Assembly: GCA_037074615.1 (NCBI GenBank)
Contig: CM073518.1
Coordinates: forward strand, 5,766,001 to 5,830,000
Direction of reading: 5' to 3'
Source of the DNA: Leucaena leucocephala
Lineage: Eukaryota > Streptophyta > Magnoliopsida > Fabales > Fabaceae
DNA: 64,000 nt
The translations under genes and the position numbers were made by a program. This document shows positions 25,812 through 38,173 of this stretch, piece by piece (within the stretch, counting starts at the first letter, position 1; every line of letters starts with the position of its first letter). The notes below the pieces were generated by a model. That model worked only from the letters and a program-made list of their open reading frames with translations, made no database searches and had not been told where the DNA came from.

Positions 25812-27195
25812 ATCAAGCAAGTGCACAGTGAAGAAGGACTCTGTTTTGTAGTCGTCATTTCAACTTGTCACATCGTCTCAATTGCATTGCCCAGCTAACC
25901 CAAGTAGTGCGATTCATTACTATGCTGCTAACTGCTAGTACCTCCTACCACCCTCATGTGTGCCACTGTGTAGAGAGAGAGAGAGAGAGCTCAGTCACAT
26001 GTCTCGTTGACAACAGCGTGTGACTCCATGGCTGCTACCCAGTGGTGGATTGGATAACGTTGTTTATTCGAGTTTCATTATTGTACTCTACTTCACTGTT
26101 TTGCTTAACGATGCTGCCTGTTCTCTGATCCTAGCCATCGTTGCTGACTCATTAAAGTTTCCTTCTATTCGGGTAAACGAATGATATTTTTAATGATAGA
26201 AAAAACTTGTCTCTCTGAATTAAAAACTCATAATTTAGTCTGGTAGTCATCATTGCCATGACCAGAGAAACCAGAAAAGGCAACATCAATGAATTCAAAT
26301 CAACTACTCATGATTGCCAACTGCGGGAGACCATATCCGGTACCGCTACATTAAAATATGGTTTACCAGCAAGCAAAGGATTTGGCCCTTTTCTTATAGA
26401 TTAATTTTCAGTTTCAAAGGATTCTTATAGAGATCAAAATATGAAGGTTAAGAACCAGCATCAACAACATTCAAACGAGATTATACTGATCAGTGTTCAA
26501 ACATGGTTCCACCTGCTAAAATTGAGTAAACATACTTCAATCCAAACATAATGATCAACATACTTGGGACAAAAGGCAAAGAACTTTGCGAGAACACGTA
26601 TCCATCCCTTTTGACTTTAGAGAGATTATCAAAATAGAGAATCTAATTCTTGTCAAAACGAGCACAGGTTCAATTCAATGGTCTTTGACTCTCCTCGATC
26701 TGGGGGACAAATTCTATCGTTAAAGAACCACTACCCCACCAAGACTGTAGCCTGATACATTACGTAATACGTTAAGGGCACACCATAAGAGCAGTAGAAT
26801 TTGACATCATCTTAGATCATGTTTGCTATTGGACTAACTGTTCATCTACATACGTAACTGATCATAATTGATTTCCACAATAGTGCCTCTCAGTCTCATG
26901 CATCCCCTTCACCTTGAAGATCAGACAGTTTTAAGACCTCCAGTAAATAATTCCAACTAGGCATTTCATATTCCCATTCTATAGACTATGGCACAAGATG
27001 CAGCCTAACTATGGAATGTGACTTTTTTCTGGAATGATTCAGGATTTAACGTGATTTTAACAAGTCCTGCAATTCATGAGTTATGAAATAGTGCAGCCCA
27101 TTTCTTTGTTACCGTGTATGACACATACTAGTACTAATTATTTCAAAATAAGTTGAAAAGGTAGGAAGATATAGAATTTGGAGGAGTGTGATTTT
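25812..27195. other. Intergenic, downstream of AP4M
   Basis: No gene recognised. A (GA) run lies at about 25973-25989. The part near 27196 should contain the 3' UTR of the minus-strand AP4M gene. Confidence 0.5.
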
Positions 27196-30100
27196 TTACA
27201 ACCGAGCGACATATGAGTTTGCCTGGGTGACATATCTAACCCATCGATGTGGATTATGTGCTTTTGACTTCATCGCTATTTGCAAGTACTTCACCTGTGG
27301 CATACCAAATGAGATCTTAAAAATTACTCGAGATTAAAAAAGTGTAAATTATGTAGAAAAAGACGAGAAAAACAGCTGGAAATAATAGGTAATAAAGTTG
27401 ATAATATGGTCCTTAAATCACGATGATCATAACCCAGGGTCAATTCCATTAGGCAGCAACTGATCGATCAGGTTAGTCAATCTATGAGTAGATAATATGT
27501 TAATCTTTGACTTTATTTGAATTCTTGCCATGGCGGATTAGAAAACCAGATTCAACAAAGCATTTCATATACACGGAAGCCATATTTGGCCAATGATATA
27601 GACAGATACCATTTAATTTCTTACATTAACAGAACACTTCTGTCACGAGTCATGACACCACTAGCCAGCTCTGGCTAATTGGTCAACCAGAACCATGAAA
27701 AATTTCTAGAACAGGGCATCTAGTTTCAGCCAATTAACATGAACTATATTTGAAACGTAGCTTCTAAAGAATTTTCAACACTTTACCTGAAGCCTTGAAG
27801 CATTGTACATGGGTATAGTGAAGGACATGCTAATTGGCCCTGCTTCCTTCATAATATTTCCTGTGCTCAATAATACAAACAAGTTAAATTATTAGCAGGG
27901 ATATATTTTGTCAAACATCCAAAAAGAACATCCAGCAGTAGCACAGTACCATGTATTTCCCGTGAAAATGTAAGTTTTGCACGTAAAGTATGCTCAGTTC
28001 CACCACCAATCTGCAAGAGAATGGACGAGTCAACACTGAAATCCAATCTTACAAGCGTAATAATTATAATAGCCTCTAATATGCAGATATGGAAACTTTA
28101 GTGGAATTAAGAAAAACTAAACTTAAAATCAATTGTTTAAGGGAATATAACAGATCCTAAGTTCAGAACTACCTTTTTAATGCCCCACTCCAGTCTCTTG
28201 TTTGCTTCCTTAAAGTCTGTTGTTCCAACAGCTCCAGGCTCCAACTCAAAATTAACACTGAAAGTTTCAATCAGGTAGGAAAAGCAAGCAATTAGGATGG
28301 GAAGATCTTCAAATGAACAATAAAGCACCCATTGCTTGTGCTTTGGAGAAGTGTACATTTCACTACACGCCCATACCAGGGCATCCAAATGTTCAATTAT
28401 ATTGTCTCTAAATTTGCTTCATCATCCTCACCCTGTTTATCTTTATCATGATGGTTGAGTAGGTCAAAGGTGATTTAAAAGGTCCAAGGATTTAAAACCC
28501 GAGAATGACCTTTGCCTCAAACTAAAACTTAATGTGTACCAGGCTGCGAGTCAGCATAAAATTGAGCCTCTGCTATGTAAGTTATATGTATACGAAGGAA
28601 GATGATTGAAATACCGAGTTGCATATGTTGGAAGTGGCATCTCTATAAGAACTGTGTTAGCATTGATGCTGGGTGAGAACTCAGCTCGCACTTTGATGAT
28701 CACTTCAGCCTAAGAAAAATGCAGCGGACTTTCAGTGTGATAAACAAGATATTAAGATCTAAAAAATCATAGGAAGTTCAAATCACCTTAAGGGATCCCG
28801 TTTCTTCAATCAATGCATTGATACGAAAGGGTGGTTTAAATGGTTGCGTCATTCGATAGTTCATGACAGGAAATTCACCATCAGGTGGCACCTACAATAA
28901 ACAATGATTGTCAAGAGACTCAAATAAAAAACCTTTCAAACTGATATATCTATGGTCATCAACTATGCATTTACCAAGGTCAAAGTTCGGTCAATGTCAA
29001 AATTATCCAGGTGCACAGATTCATGGAAGTTACAATCATCAAGGATAACAGCCCCTGAACTTCTATAATCTGTCAAAAGAGATGACCGAATGACATCAGG
29101 GAAGAACGAAAAGATTCAGCGAAAATCAATTGGAAAGTCATGTATATTGAAGAACATGTTTCACAACAAAAGGAATTTCAAAAATAAAGTCTGAGTTAGC
29201 ATTTAAGGAACTGTACCACAATTGACCTACCATTTCGTCCTATACTTAGGTCCTCATTGAGAGCAAGTCGAATCTCTGGGTTGCCAGTAAGATAACTCTT
29301 CATTTGGATGGTGCCATCTATTTCACTAGTAAGTATGAATCCCTAATTCCAATGATATTTCACGTCAAAGTGCTTCAAAAGTTTGAATTCATAGACGTGT
29401 ATAAGATAGAAACATACAGCACGTGGGATTGGAAAAACTATATATATCAAGAACTTAAATACTCACACTGGAGTTAAATGTAACACTTATTTTCTCAATC
29501 ACGTCAACAAAAATCTCTTCCCTCTTTCTACTCCCAGGTTCATTTGCAACTACAGATTTCGTAATAGCTGTTCCTGGCATTCGTTTGGTCCCTTGCTGCA
29601 GATACAAGTGTTTTGACAGAGAGTGAGACCATAAATTAATCTAGACAACCAACAATGTATGCTTATCGCATGTAACTGACTAAACAAGTGATTACCATAA
29701 AAATGGATGCTGCACCAAGGGCAGGCAATCGTGCGGCATCAACCACAATTGGCTCATTGAAAACATACGACTTCAAAACCTCAGTTGATGTAGTTTGGAC
29801 ATAACCAAAATCCTGGCAAGAATACATTTCAGTAAAGGTACATATTAATTAGAACTGAAATGATGGAATCATAAGCATGGCAAAATGATAACCTTCAAAA
29901 AAGTAAGGGCAGAAGTAAAAGAGAAATCTAATTTTCATAACTATTTAATATAAAGGCATGCAATGTAGGGAATTTAGTTTCAATTTTGTTTTTAATCCAT
30001 AAAAACCAATAAGACCGTTGAGAAAATATCATAAGAAAATTTCACGAAAGATCATCACGAAGAGTGAAGAGGAAACTCTCAGACTTTGCAAATGAAATGT

Positions 30101-31716
30101 TGAGAGCAGGTTTCTGTGAGAAACTGAAAAAAAGGAATCACCAAACATAATGACCAAAAGTAATGTGTGAATCTTAGAATCATAAAGACGATGTAAACAT
30201 GATATGTTCACCGAAGCCTAAACCAACTAGATTAGAAAGGAAATGCATTGCCGCATGACAATTTTGAACAAGTATTCCACATTCAACTCAGCCAAGGAAG
30301 AACGCTAAATACTTACAATGACTTCATCCAATAATTCATATACGAGCACAAAGTTCTTCCGCAATGAATCTTCATTAAGAATTCCAATGTAATCTTTGAT
30401 GACACGGGCAATTCTCTGAAGAAGTTCCAAAACAAGAGAAGGGGAGACATTGACTCTTGTTGTAGCAACAAATAACAATCCAGAAACCTTCACGTGAAAG
30501 TAGTTGACACCATCTGTATTCTATTAAAAAAACAGCAGTCAGATGAGACAACGTAAACAATAATGATTAGGATGAAATTGAGGAAAAAGTTATCTAGAAT
30601 CTATGTTTTTCCTTCAGTTTAATCAGCAAATGCAAAGAAACTGATAAACTAATCAAGGCAAAGAGATGCGTCTCAGAACTTTCAATCTCAGACATGAGGT
30701 TCCTCGAAAAATCTTCCAAGGAATATAAGAACAATGCATGAATAAAAAAATTAAAAGTAAACCATTTATTATCATGTAGAGAATACCGACAAATACAGGA
30801 GGAGCGTCTCCTTCATCATCCTCTTTCCAGAACTTCACTTTGCGGAAAAACGTCTCCGCACTCCCTTTCTGTACATCACCACGATCTGCATTTAATTTAA
30901 AAGCAAAAGGGAAGAAAAATTTGTCAATTGACACACGTCAGAACAGGATTGTTTTCTTCACTTCTCCCGGTTATTCACATAGTTTGTTTCGGGACGATCC
31001 TAGGTAGAGCAGATGGATTCAAGAGCTCATTTGGATTAGGTTTTTTTTTTGGTCTGCCCTACGTTTATATTGATTGCCGTCTTTCTTAGTAATATTGAGT
31101 ACTATCCTCCTTCGTATTTCTGCACTTCTTAGTAAGTGATATGGCTCAGTGTCAGGAGAGTGTAAATTATTTATGATTAACGTTGCCCACGAAAAAAAGA
31201 AAGAATCTGTGAACGATATATTTTGGGATAAATCGCCTACTAAGACAGGTTAGAATACAATGAAATATCAAACGAAAGGGTTTCGTTCTAGCATGAGGAT
31301 GGTAATTGAAAGTAAAGAACAAATAAAGCCAGGCCGGAGGGTCCTCTAAAATATCTAAATGCCGGTAAAAGTTTGCATGTGCGGGACAGTAAAGCACTTA
31401 ACAGTGGCAGCTATATGGTCAATGGGGAAGCATGATCTGCTACAGAAGCAATAATGCTTCGTCTGCTATGGAGTACGAAGGAAAGAAACAGTAAGTCGAG
31501 CGATTGCTTAATCAAAACGGAAAACTTTCATATTAGATCGAATTTTCCATTATTAATTACAATTTAATTTCTTCTTGCAAGACCCCAAATGGAAAATACA
31601 AGAAGGAACTGAGAGTGAAGGAGCAGTACATAGATAAGATTATAGCAGAGACACTCACAGTCACGAAAGACGATGTTGTCACCCCTCTGTGAAAGCACGA
31701 AGAACTGAGAGATCAT
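27196..31716 (-). CDS. AP4M: AP-4 complex subunit mu (medium adaptin)
   Basis: Thirteen exons on the minus strand: 31716-31659, 30885-30791, 30520-30317, 29812-29696, 29595-29467, 29342-29231, 29069-28975, 28891-28787, 28709-28615, 28257-28173, 28010-27950, 27860-27787, 27294-27196. Together they give 442 residues with matching phases, close to the Arabidopsis protein (about 451). The N-terminal longin-like part starts MISQFFVLSQRGDNIVFRDY; the mu-homology domain runs from about residue 190 (REEIFVDVIEKISVTF) to the C-terminus RWVRYVTQANSYVARL, which is diagnostic of plant AP-4 mu. AP-4 is a heterotetrameric coat at the trans-Golgi network; mu binds tyrosine-type cargo signals and in plants helps vacuolar sorting. 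The exon 2 donor is an atypical TTT|GTCGGT. The frame continues open 47 codons upstream to another ATG (31857), so a longer N-terminus is formally possible, but the family starts at MISQFF. Confidence 0.93.
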
Positions 31717-31929
31717 ATTGACAGCCTTGAATCTCTCCGTTGCCTTTCCCAATTCCGGTCTGTTGTCTCCGAGCTCAACTCCGCTTCGCAATCCTCTATC
31801 GTCCCTTTCCTTTGTCCTTCTTAGGTCAGCGTGGAAGATGGTGGACCCCACAATCATACTCGGATTGCCACGTTTTGTTTTCTTTATTTGTCTTGTTTAC
31901 TGGTGTAAACTGCCACGTTTTGCTTACCG
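31717..31929. promoter_or_regulatory. AP4M 5' leader and promoter region
   Basis: This stretch lies directly upstream of the AP4M start on the minus strand. It contains the in-frame upstream ATG at 31857-31855 and must hold the leader. No TATA box was assigned. Confidence 0.45.
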
Positions 31930-32520
31930 CCTAGGGGCGCAAGATGTCTGTAGCCCGATAAATCCGCATAAAAAATATCCTATCCAGCGCAGTAGAAAAT
32001 AACCCAATATAAAATAGGTAATTTCAGACAGAGTTAATATTCGGGTAGAATCAGGCATTGGGTAGGGATTATTACCCTGCTCAGTTAATTACCTTTTTAT
32101 ATATCAAAATTTATAGATTATATTATTTCAGATAGAACGAATATGATAGATACTGGTGACTAAAGGATAATTTTACAAATATGAGTAGTCAAATAGGTTA
32201 TAGATATGCAATAGATTTTAAAACTTTAATTACTATCTTTTTGTTGTTTTATTCTTAGTAGATTATAGATATTATTTAACTCTTGAAGACATATGAATAT
32301 GGTATTATTTTAGAAGTTCATAATTGTAGATTTTTTCCCACGATATGAGCAAGGTATCATGATTTGGGCGTGTCTAGCCCATCTATGTCCAACTTAAATA
32401 GTTAAGATTTTTACTGGGCAAGATTAGGCATCGAGCTGCAAAATATAGCCCATACTTTTTTCGGATAGGATACTGAACAAAAGGTTACTCTATCCAACCC
32501 TACCCATATACATCTCTACA
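31930..32520. mobile_element. Possible non-autonomous hAT-like element
   Basis: The left part (TAGGGGCGCAAGATGTCTGT, followed by GCCCGATAAATCC) and the right part (inverse TAGAGATGTATATGGGTAGG, followed by GTTGGATAGAG) look like degraded inverted ends with GGGTA-type subterminal words, as in plant hAT MITEs. No duplication was found and the middle is AT-rich and non-coding, so this is tentative. Confidence 0.3.
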
Positions 32521-32822
32521 TCGAAGATAGCTTCCATTCCATTAAGGCGCGAGCTTCTTTATTTTCTTTTTATTTTGTTTCCTTTTCCCTTTTTTTCACA
32601 ACTTGTCCGTCAGAGATCATATATGGCTCCCAAGCATAATATTTTGCCCAGTAGCGGCCGTGGAATCTAGCGAGAGGAGCCGTGATTCACGTTCATAATA
32701 GTGCTTGTGTTTTTATAATCCAAAACTAAGTTGAATAAATAAATAAGTAAATTCGGGATTTGGTTGTGTGAAAGGAATATAAAATTTGAAACATCTCGCG
32801 AATATTAAACATTTTTACCACA

Positions 32823-33010
32823 TTTTTTTTTGTTACTCATCCGGTTCACCGGAGCTTTGACTCGACTACATCCATATCTGACCCGCGTCGCGCACCTGGC
32901 TATGGTGGGTGAGTCTCCCAACGGGGATTTTCTGCATTCGCTAAGGCTCGAACTCGAGACCTCGCTTAAGCGATACCGAGCCGCTTACCACTCGGACCAA
33001 CCCCGTTGAT
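32823..33010 (-). mobile_element. tRNA-derived SINE with 12-bp target-site duplication
   Basis: On the minus strand the element begins near ATCAACGGGGTTGGTCCGAG and shows pol III promoter boxes: A box TGGTCCGAGTGG and B box GAGTTCGAGCC (complement at 32946-32956). It ends in an A tract (the T run at 32823-32831). It is flanked by perfect direct repeats ATTTTTACCACA at 32811-32822 and 33011-33022, a hallmark of retroposition. The tRNA-like head does not fold as a full tRNA. A second member lies at 61565-61749. Confidence 0.88.
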
Positions 33011-33350
33011 ATTTTTACCACAATTTTAGTCCTTTGTTAAAAGTATTTTTATCCAGGAGGTAGGAGACATCTTTATTTTTTTTTTGTTAATTCCTCAGAA
33101 TGGGGTTGAGTGTTTGATACTTCATGGGCTGCTGTCCAGAAAAAGGAGTTCATGGGCCATACAAACAAGCTCTTGATTGAAAGCACAAGAGTAAGGCCCT
33201 CATCATCTATTGGTCTCTACTTTTGGCCTAACGGACTTGTTGGGTGTCCCTATGCTTGCGGTTCGGGTTGGACTATTGGCCCAACTCTAGGCCCAATTGG
33301 ATTAGGCCCTTATGAAAAAGCATGGAATACGCAATATAGTGCCTCGAGGC

Positions 33351-33547
33351 ATGTATCCCAATGAGAGTTAGTACAGATAGTAATAAATGAGCTCATATCT
33401 CACAAGGACGTGAGTTTGATTTCCACTGCCATTGTGATGACTCTTTTGGTAGATAATCTCATAAGTCCCCTATAAGTGCTCTTTGAGCCTTAGCCTTAGT
33501 GGGAACCGGTGTCGAACCTATCTAAAGTTTTTTTGTACAAAAAAAAA
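33351..33547 (+). mobile_element. SINE of a second family, with imperfect target-site duplication
   Basis: The body is bounded by GTGCCTCGAGGC (33339-33350) and GTGCCTTGAGGG (33549-33560), an imperfect 12-bp direct repeat, and ends TTTGTACAAAAAAAAAAA. A B-box-like segment GGACGTGAGTTTGATTTCC lies about 60 bp from the start. A diverged relative may be present at about 34715-34850. Confidence 0.65.
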
Positions 33548-33560
33548 AAGTGCCTTGAGG

Positions 33561-36500
33561 GCACAACTTATATTGCAACAGACTGGTGGGTCAAGTTATC
33601 GCACAAAAATAGGAAAAGAGAGATGGACAGTATATGTGAGGAGAGTCTCGTGCATCTATTTAAATATAATTTATTTACTGAGTTGACTTTAACGGAATGA
33701 GTTAGTCTCAATATTCGAATTCATATTGGAGGAATGTAGAATTTATTTTCTAAATGATATTGATATACATATGCATATGATAATTTTTTGAGGAAAAAAA
33801 CAAAAGTAATTTAAAAGAAATATAAAGTGGAGAGGGATATTTTAATTGAGTAGGGGGTGAGGATCTCTAAGGGGGTGTTGCCAAGTCGAGAAACAACAAA
33901 AGTGGAGGTGACTTTGTCAGGGCTCGAAACCTTTTCTTTATTTTCTTTCTGTCTTTTCAATGCCTACTACGTTCGTTTAATTTGCTTCAATATATCTCCC
34001 CTCTCATGAGAATGTGAACACAGCAAAATCCTCTTTCAATCGATGCTCTCTATCTTTATTTTGAACTCAAATTCCGTCCTCTTTCAATATATAATCGAAT
34101 GTATCAACCTGCCGGCAAATCAGATCCCTCATGGTTTAGCTTTATAATTGCTTGATGCTTACGTAGGGCTTCCAAGTTCAATTGCTGATAGTAAGATCGA
34201 TGAATATGGAATGTACTATCAATAATTTGCCTTCGAGATGAAGTCAGTAAATTTAAAGGACACTGATGATGACAAGTAAATATGGGGATAAGGTAGGTCA
34301 TAACACGAAAGATGAAATGACTTCACTAACTCCTTGTATGCGATTCCTTTCAAGTTGCACGTTCGTACGGCAACTATCAGTGGCTTTAACTGCTCTCGTT
34401 CTCCATGTAAAAGAAAAGAGATTAGTGCGTTACCTAATGTGAGGAATTCCTGCAAGTCTTAAAGATGATAAAGGAAATAACTGTAGCTGCACATGGATTT
34501 GATTTCTAAAGTAGTTTAAAGTTAAAGACAAGCTGTTTCAATTCTTTGCCAAACTTTTCGACATAATGCCTCTTATTTGATGTGACGTTCTGTGTGACCG
34601 ACGAACTCAATGGTCCTACAAGGATAAACTATGGATGCTAACGAGTAAGCTAATCCCAATTTATTCATAAGTAGAAGTAGTTTGAATTAGCCATAAAGTT
34701 TGCTCAAGATGATAAGAAATTTACTCATAATCGATAAAGTCGTGAATTTAAATATTGCTGATGAGAAGACTTTGTTAGTGGATAATTTATAATTGCTCAA
34801 TAAATCTGTAGGTATGTTCTAATCCTGATAAGTCATGAAATCCAATTTTAACTAGCTAAATTTTTTAATATGTATGCATTGGTTAACTACCTTTTTCTTT
34901 TAAGTCATGATGCAGTATTATAATTTATAAATCATGCTAGGCTGAGTGAAGATAAGAAAAGGGAGGGAATCTAAAATAGTACTCTTCTCCTTAATATAAA
35001 AATTAATTAATTTTTTTAGAGATATTAAAAAATTTAAATAAATAAATTAATTATGATCAAATTAAATTTTTTAAGATAAATTCATATTATATACTCTTCA
35101 ATCTTTCTAAATTAGTCAACTAGCTCTTTTATTAGTTATAATTAACTGATTTATTACCTCTAGTCCTAATTATAATACCCTATTAGCTTTTTTGGAGTGA
35201 TTAAGCTAATGTGAAAAAAAATAAATAAAAATACTTCAAAGTGATTCATTTATCTTTATTAATCTCTCTAAAAAAAGACAATAGGATCCTATAAATAAGA
35301 TAAAAAAATAATATTTAGTATTATTAATCTATCAAAAAATTAATTAGCCCGGTCTTATCTTATATTAAAGAGAGACGAAACGTGGCTTCATTTCCACCAC
35401 GTAGAAAGTGGAAATAAATAGACGTCGTCCCGACCCACTCAACAAATGCACAACCAAGTCCCTTTTCCAAGCTGGTGAAAGAAATATCATTACTGGCATG
35501 AGATTTTGGTGCGTTCGAAAATATTGTTGCACTTGGTCTAAATTATTATCGTTATTGGTTTCTAGCTTCTCCATGTCTTATATAAATTGAAGATATTTTT
35601 CAGAGATACACGCTAAAGAGAATAACCCATCTTAATTTCGCCCTTCAATGATATGTATAGTGACACAAGTCGGCTCATATATATATTGGGGTCGATCAAT
35701 GAGCAAAACGTAACGCATAACATAAGAACAAATCATTTTCCAATAGACGCAAGTAGTCAAGTTGAATGTGCCGATGAATGAGCACAAGTACATTCTTGGG
35801 GCATCTTCGAAAGATCCTGTCCTCTTTTCTTCATGCGTATCTAATCTCTCTGTTGTCTAGTGACAAACTCCATGTATATGAGAAAAGCTCTCGATGCTTA
35901 GTTACAACATGCAATATCATCCTAGTAACAACACAATTCGATATTGCATGAACTTCATAAAAGAAAACTTAGTTAAGAAGATTCAAAATGGTGCGTACCG
36001 GGCATGAAATTAAAACGTTATTATAATTTATCTCTTCTACAGAATCGATAGTGAACTTCACTACTATTTTAATGTTAGGTCATTAGCATATTTCATTACA
36101 TCGCCCCGAATATTACCCAAATAGTAACATCGCAGTTCATTGCTGAAAGCGGAGGTATCCTTAAGAGGGACCATTTAACTCTATAAAAACATGCGACAAA
36201 CCACCTTTTTTCCTGAGCAAAAGTTTTCCTATCTAGCCTTCGATTAATTGAAGAATAATGCGAAAAAGAAAACGTTTTGAACCAATAATTCCAAGGTTTT
36301 GCATATAAGAAATAGAATCTCGACACGCATATAGAAGCAAATAGTAGAAAATGTACGAAGAATGGAGCTAGAGAGAAAGAAGCTTACTGCACATACTATA
36401 CAAGTACAGAAAACAGACACTTTTGTGTGCTTTGGGAACGTGCAGATCATGTATCATGGTGACTCAATTGTGGAACGTACAAGATCCTATTAGGTTAGGG

Positions 36501-37849
36501 CATGTTTGGCGTTTGTGCATGTGTGTGATAGGGCCTAGGTAGGTCACTCTTTAAAGATATGAAACCAGCTTTATTTTTATTTTTTTCACATCAACTTGCA
36601 TACAAATGGGACTAAAATTGCTTTGAGCTTCAAAATCTGTTGCGCTTCATCTGTAAGCTTCCTATATTGGAGGAAGAGAGACAAGGGACCACTTCTTCGT
36701 TGCTCTTCAGATCATCACTAAAATACCAACTTCGAGGAAACATTAACATAACTTTACACTTGTCACCATTAACTGATGTCACCCCTCCCCTTATATGCAA
36801 ACCTAATAAAGTCATTTCCATTTTTCCTAGGATTTCAATAACAAATGTGCTTTACAAACGTATATAAAAAAAGAATCCATTCTTAACTTAATATAATTAA
36901 TGCGTTTTAACAATAATATAACGAGCTGTGTCCTTTTCTCTGATGATGATGGGGTATCCATTTTATGAGGGGCTACTGAGCTATACAGTTTAAGAATGGA
37001 AAAAAAGGGGTCATGTGAGAGGCTGGTGAGAAACATCTATCTACTGGTTTTCTTCTTCTTCTTCTTTTTCCAAGCATGCATCTTTTACTTTTATGATAGT
37101 GGTGGGTAATGGTGTAAGTCTCTTTTTAACTTTCACACACTGCAATTTGCTAAAGGCACGTTAGTAGAGTCTACAAGTTTAAAGAAAATGAGGGCATGAT
37201 CTTGCTACATGCATGTCTCTAATTATACAAATTTGATAAACTAAAAATTGTATTAACTATAAATTTTAAAATAAAATTAATGATGTTTAGAATTTTTTTT
37301 ATTACAATAAAATACGTTAAAAGTAATTTATAAATATAAATAGAGAAGTATAGGCAAACTAAATAACGAGTAACACCTAAAAGCTAAGAGTATTTTATTA
37401 AGATTTGTATTATATACAGACACAGAAATTTCATTTAATTTTCCACCCCATAACTCTGCAATAGCAACATCTGTCCGTTGGTACACAATCAGGTTGCCAT
37501 CAAATCCCCGCAGTAGATTCTGATACCTTTCGCTTTTTGCCCGGTTCTTGAACGATCATTTCCCCCCTTATTTTCTGCTATTTGTTTCCTCTCTTTCCCT
37601 CCTTTTTCTATATATATTCCACCTTCCATATCTTCCGACACTTACTCTTCTCCCCTCATCCCTCACCTTCTTCTCCCTAGTTTTAAGTTTCTCCTCTTCT
37701 TTCTTTCCTCTATTTCCCTTCCATGACCTTCTAGAACTTGCCCTTTAATTTCATATTCGCTGTTTGTTTCCCCCAGGAATCTCATCATCATCATCTCTCT
37801 CTCTCTCTCTGCCGACGAAATAATCTTCCATTGAATATCGTTGATCCTA
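33561..37849. other. Intergenic, no gene recognised
   Basis: AT-rich sequence with scattered short frames lacking splice sites or domains. About 37540-37840 is pyrimidine-rich, with CT runs at 37795-37811, and probably includes promoter and leader of the bZIP gene. Confidence 0.55.
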
Positions 37850-37885
37850 ATGTTTGACTACATTCATGTCTCCTGTCCTCAGTGA
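37850..37885 (+). promoter_or_regulatory. bZIP leader uORF1 (11 codons)
   Basis: ATG at 37850 opens MFDYIHVSCPQ and stops at TGA 37883-37885. It overlaps the start of the conserved peptide uORF in another frame, the same arrangement described for the leaders of Arabidopsis S1 bZIP genes. Confidence 0.75.
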
Positions 37886-37991
37886 AATCCTCCGTTCGGG
37901 GATTATCATAAACTCCTCCCTTAGGCGCGTGAGCCACATGGTTCAGTCTTTCTCTGTCGTCTTCCTCTACTGGTTCTATGTCTTCTCATAA
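37866..37991 (+). promoter_or_regulatory. Conserved sucrose-control peptide uORF of an S1-class bZIP
   Basis: This 41-codon uORF encodes MSPVLSEILRSG at its start, LRRVSHMVQSFS in the middle and SFSVVFLYWFYVFS at its end, stopping at TAA 37989-37991. This is the SC-peptide found in leaders of Arabidopsis bZIP11, bZIP2, bZIP53, bZIP1 and bZIP44. There the nascent peptide stalls the ribosome at its stop codon when sucrose is high and blocks translation of the main frame. The critical C-terminal residues (Leu, Tyr, Trp, Phe, Tyr, Phe, Ser) are all present, so sucrose-induced repression of the downstream bZIP is expected. The stop lies 182 bp before the main ATG. Confidence 0.95.
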
Positions 37992-38034
37992 ATCGCTTAC
38001 CACCAGTACCGTATATTACTGCACTGAACTATAA
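37978..38034 (+). promoter_or_regulatory. Small uORF overlapping the end of the conserved uORF
   Basis: ATG at 37978 gives an 18-residue frame (MSSHKSLTTSTVYYCTEL) ending at TAA 38032-38034. It overlaps the last codons of the SC-peptide uORF. Several overlapping uORFs in this leader match the Arabidopsis S1 bZIP plan. Confidence 0.55.
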
Positions 38035-38129
38035 CCATATATATTAAGCTTTCAGAGTTATCTTTCTTCATACTTTATTTTTTGCAAGTTAAATTATCTT
38101 GTAGAATTGAAGGAGAAGAAGAAGCACGT

Positions 38130-38133
<4 letters not shown>

Positions 38134-38163
<30 letters not shown>
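38134..38163. repeat. (TA)n in the bZIP 5' leader
   Basis: An uninterrupted TA run of about 30 bases ends roughly 10 bp before the main bZIP ATG at 38174. Length variation here would change the spacing between uORFs and main frame. Confidence 0.95.
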
Positions 38164-38167
<4 letters not shown>

Positions 38168-38173
38168 AAAAAC

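Noticed and set aside
32940..33010. tRNA-like sequence with A and B boxes
   Set aside because: The cloverleaf does not close and the segment continues into a SINE body with an A tail and target-site duplication.
33110..33364. 84-codon frame rich in Gly and Pro
   Set aside because: No recognisable family; runs into a SINE boundary at 33351.
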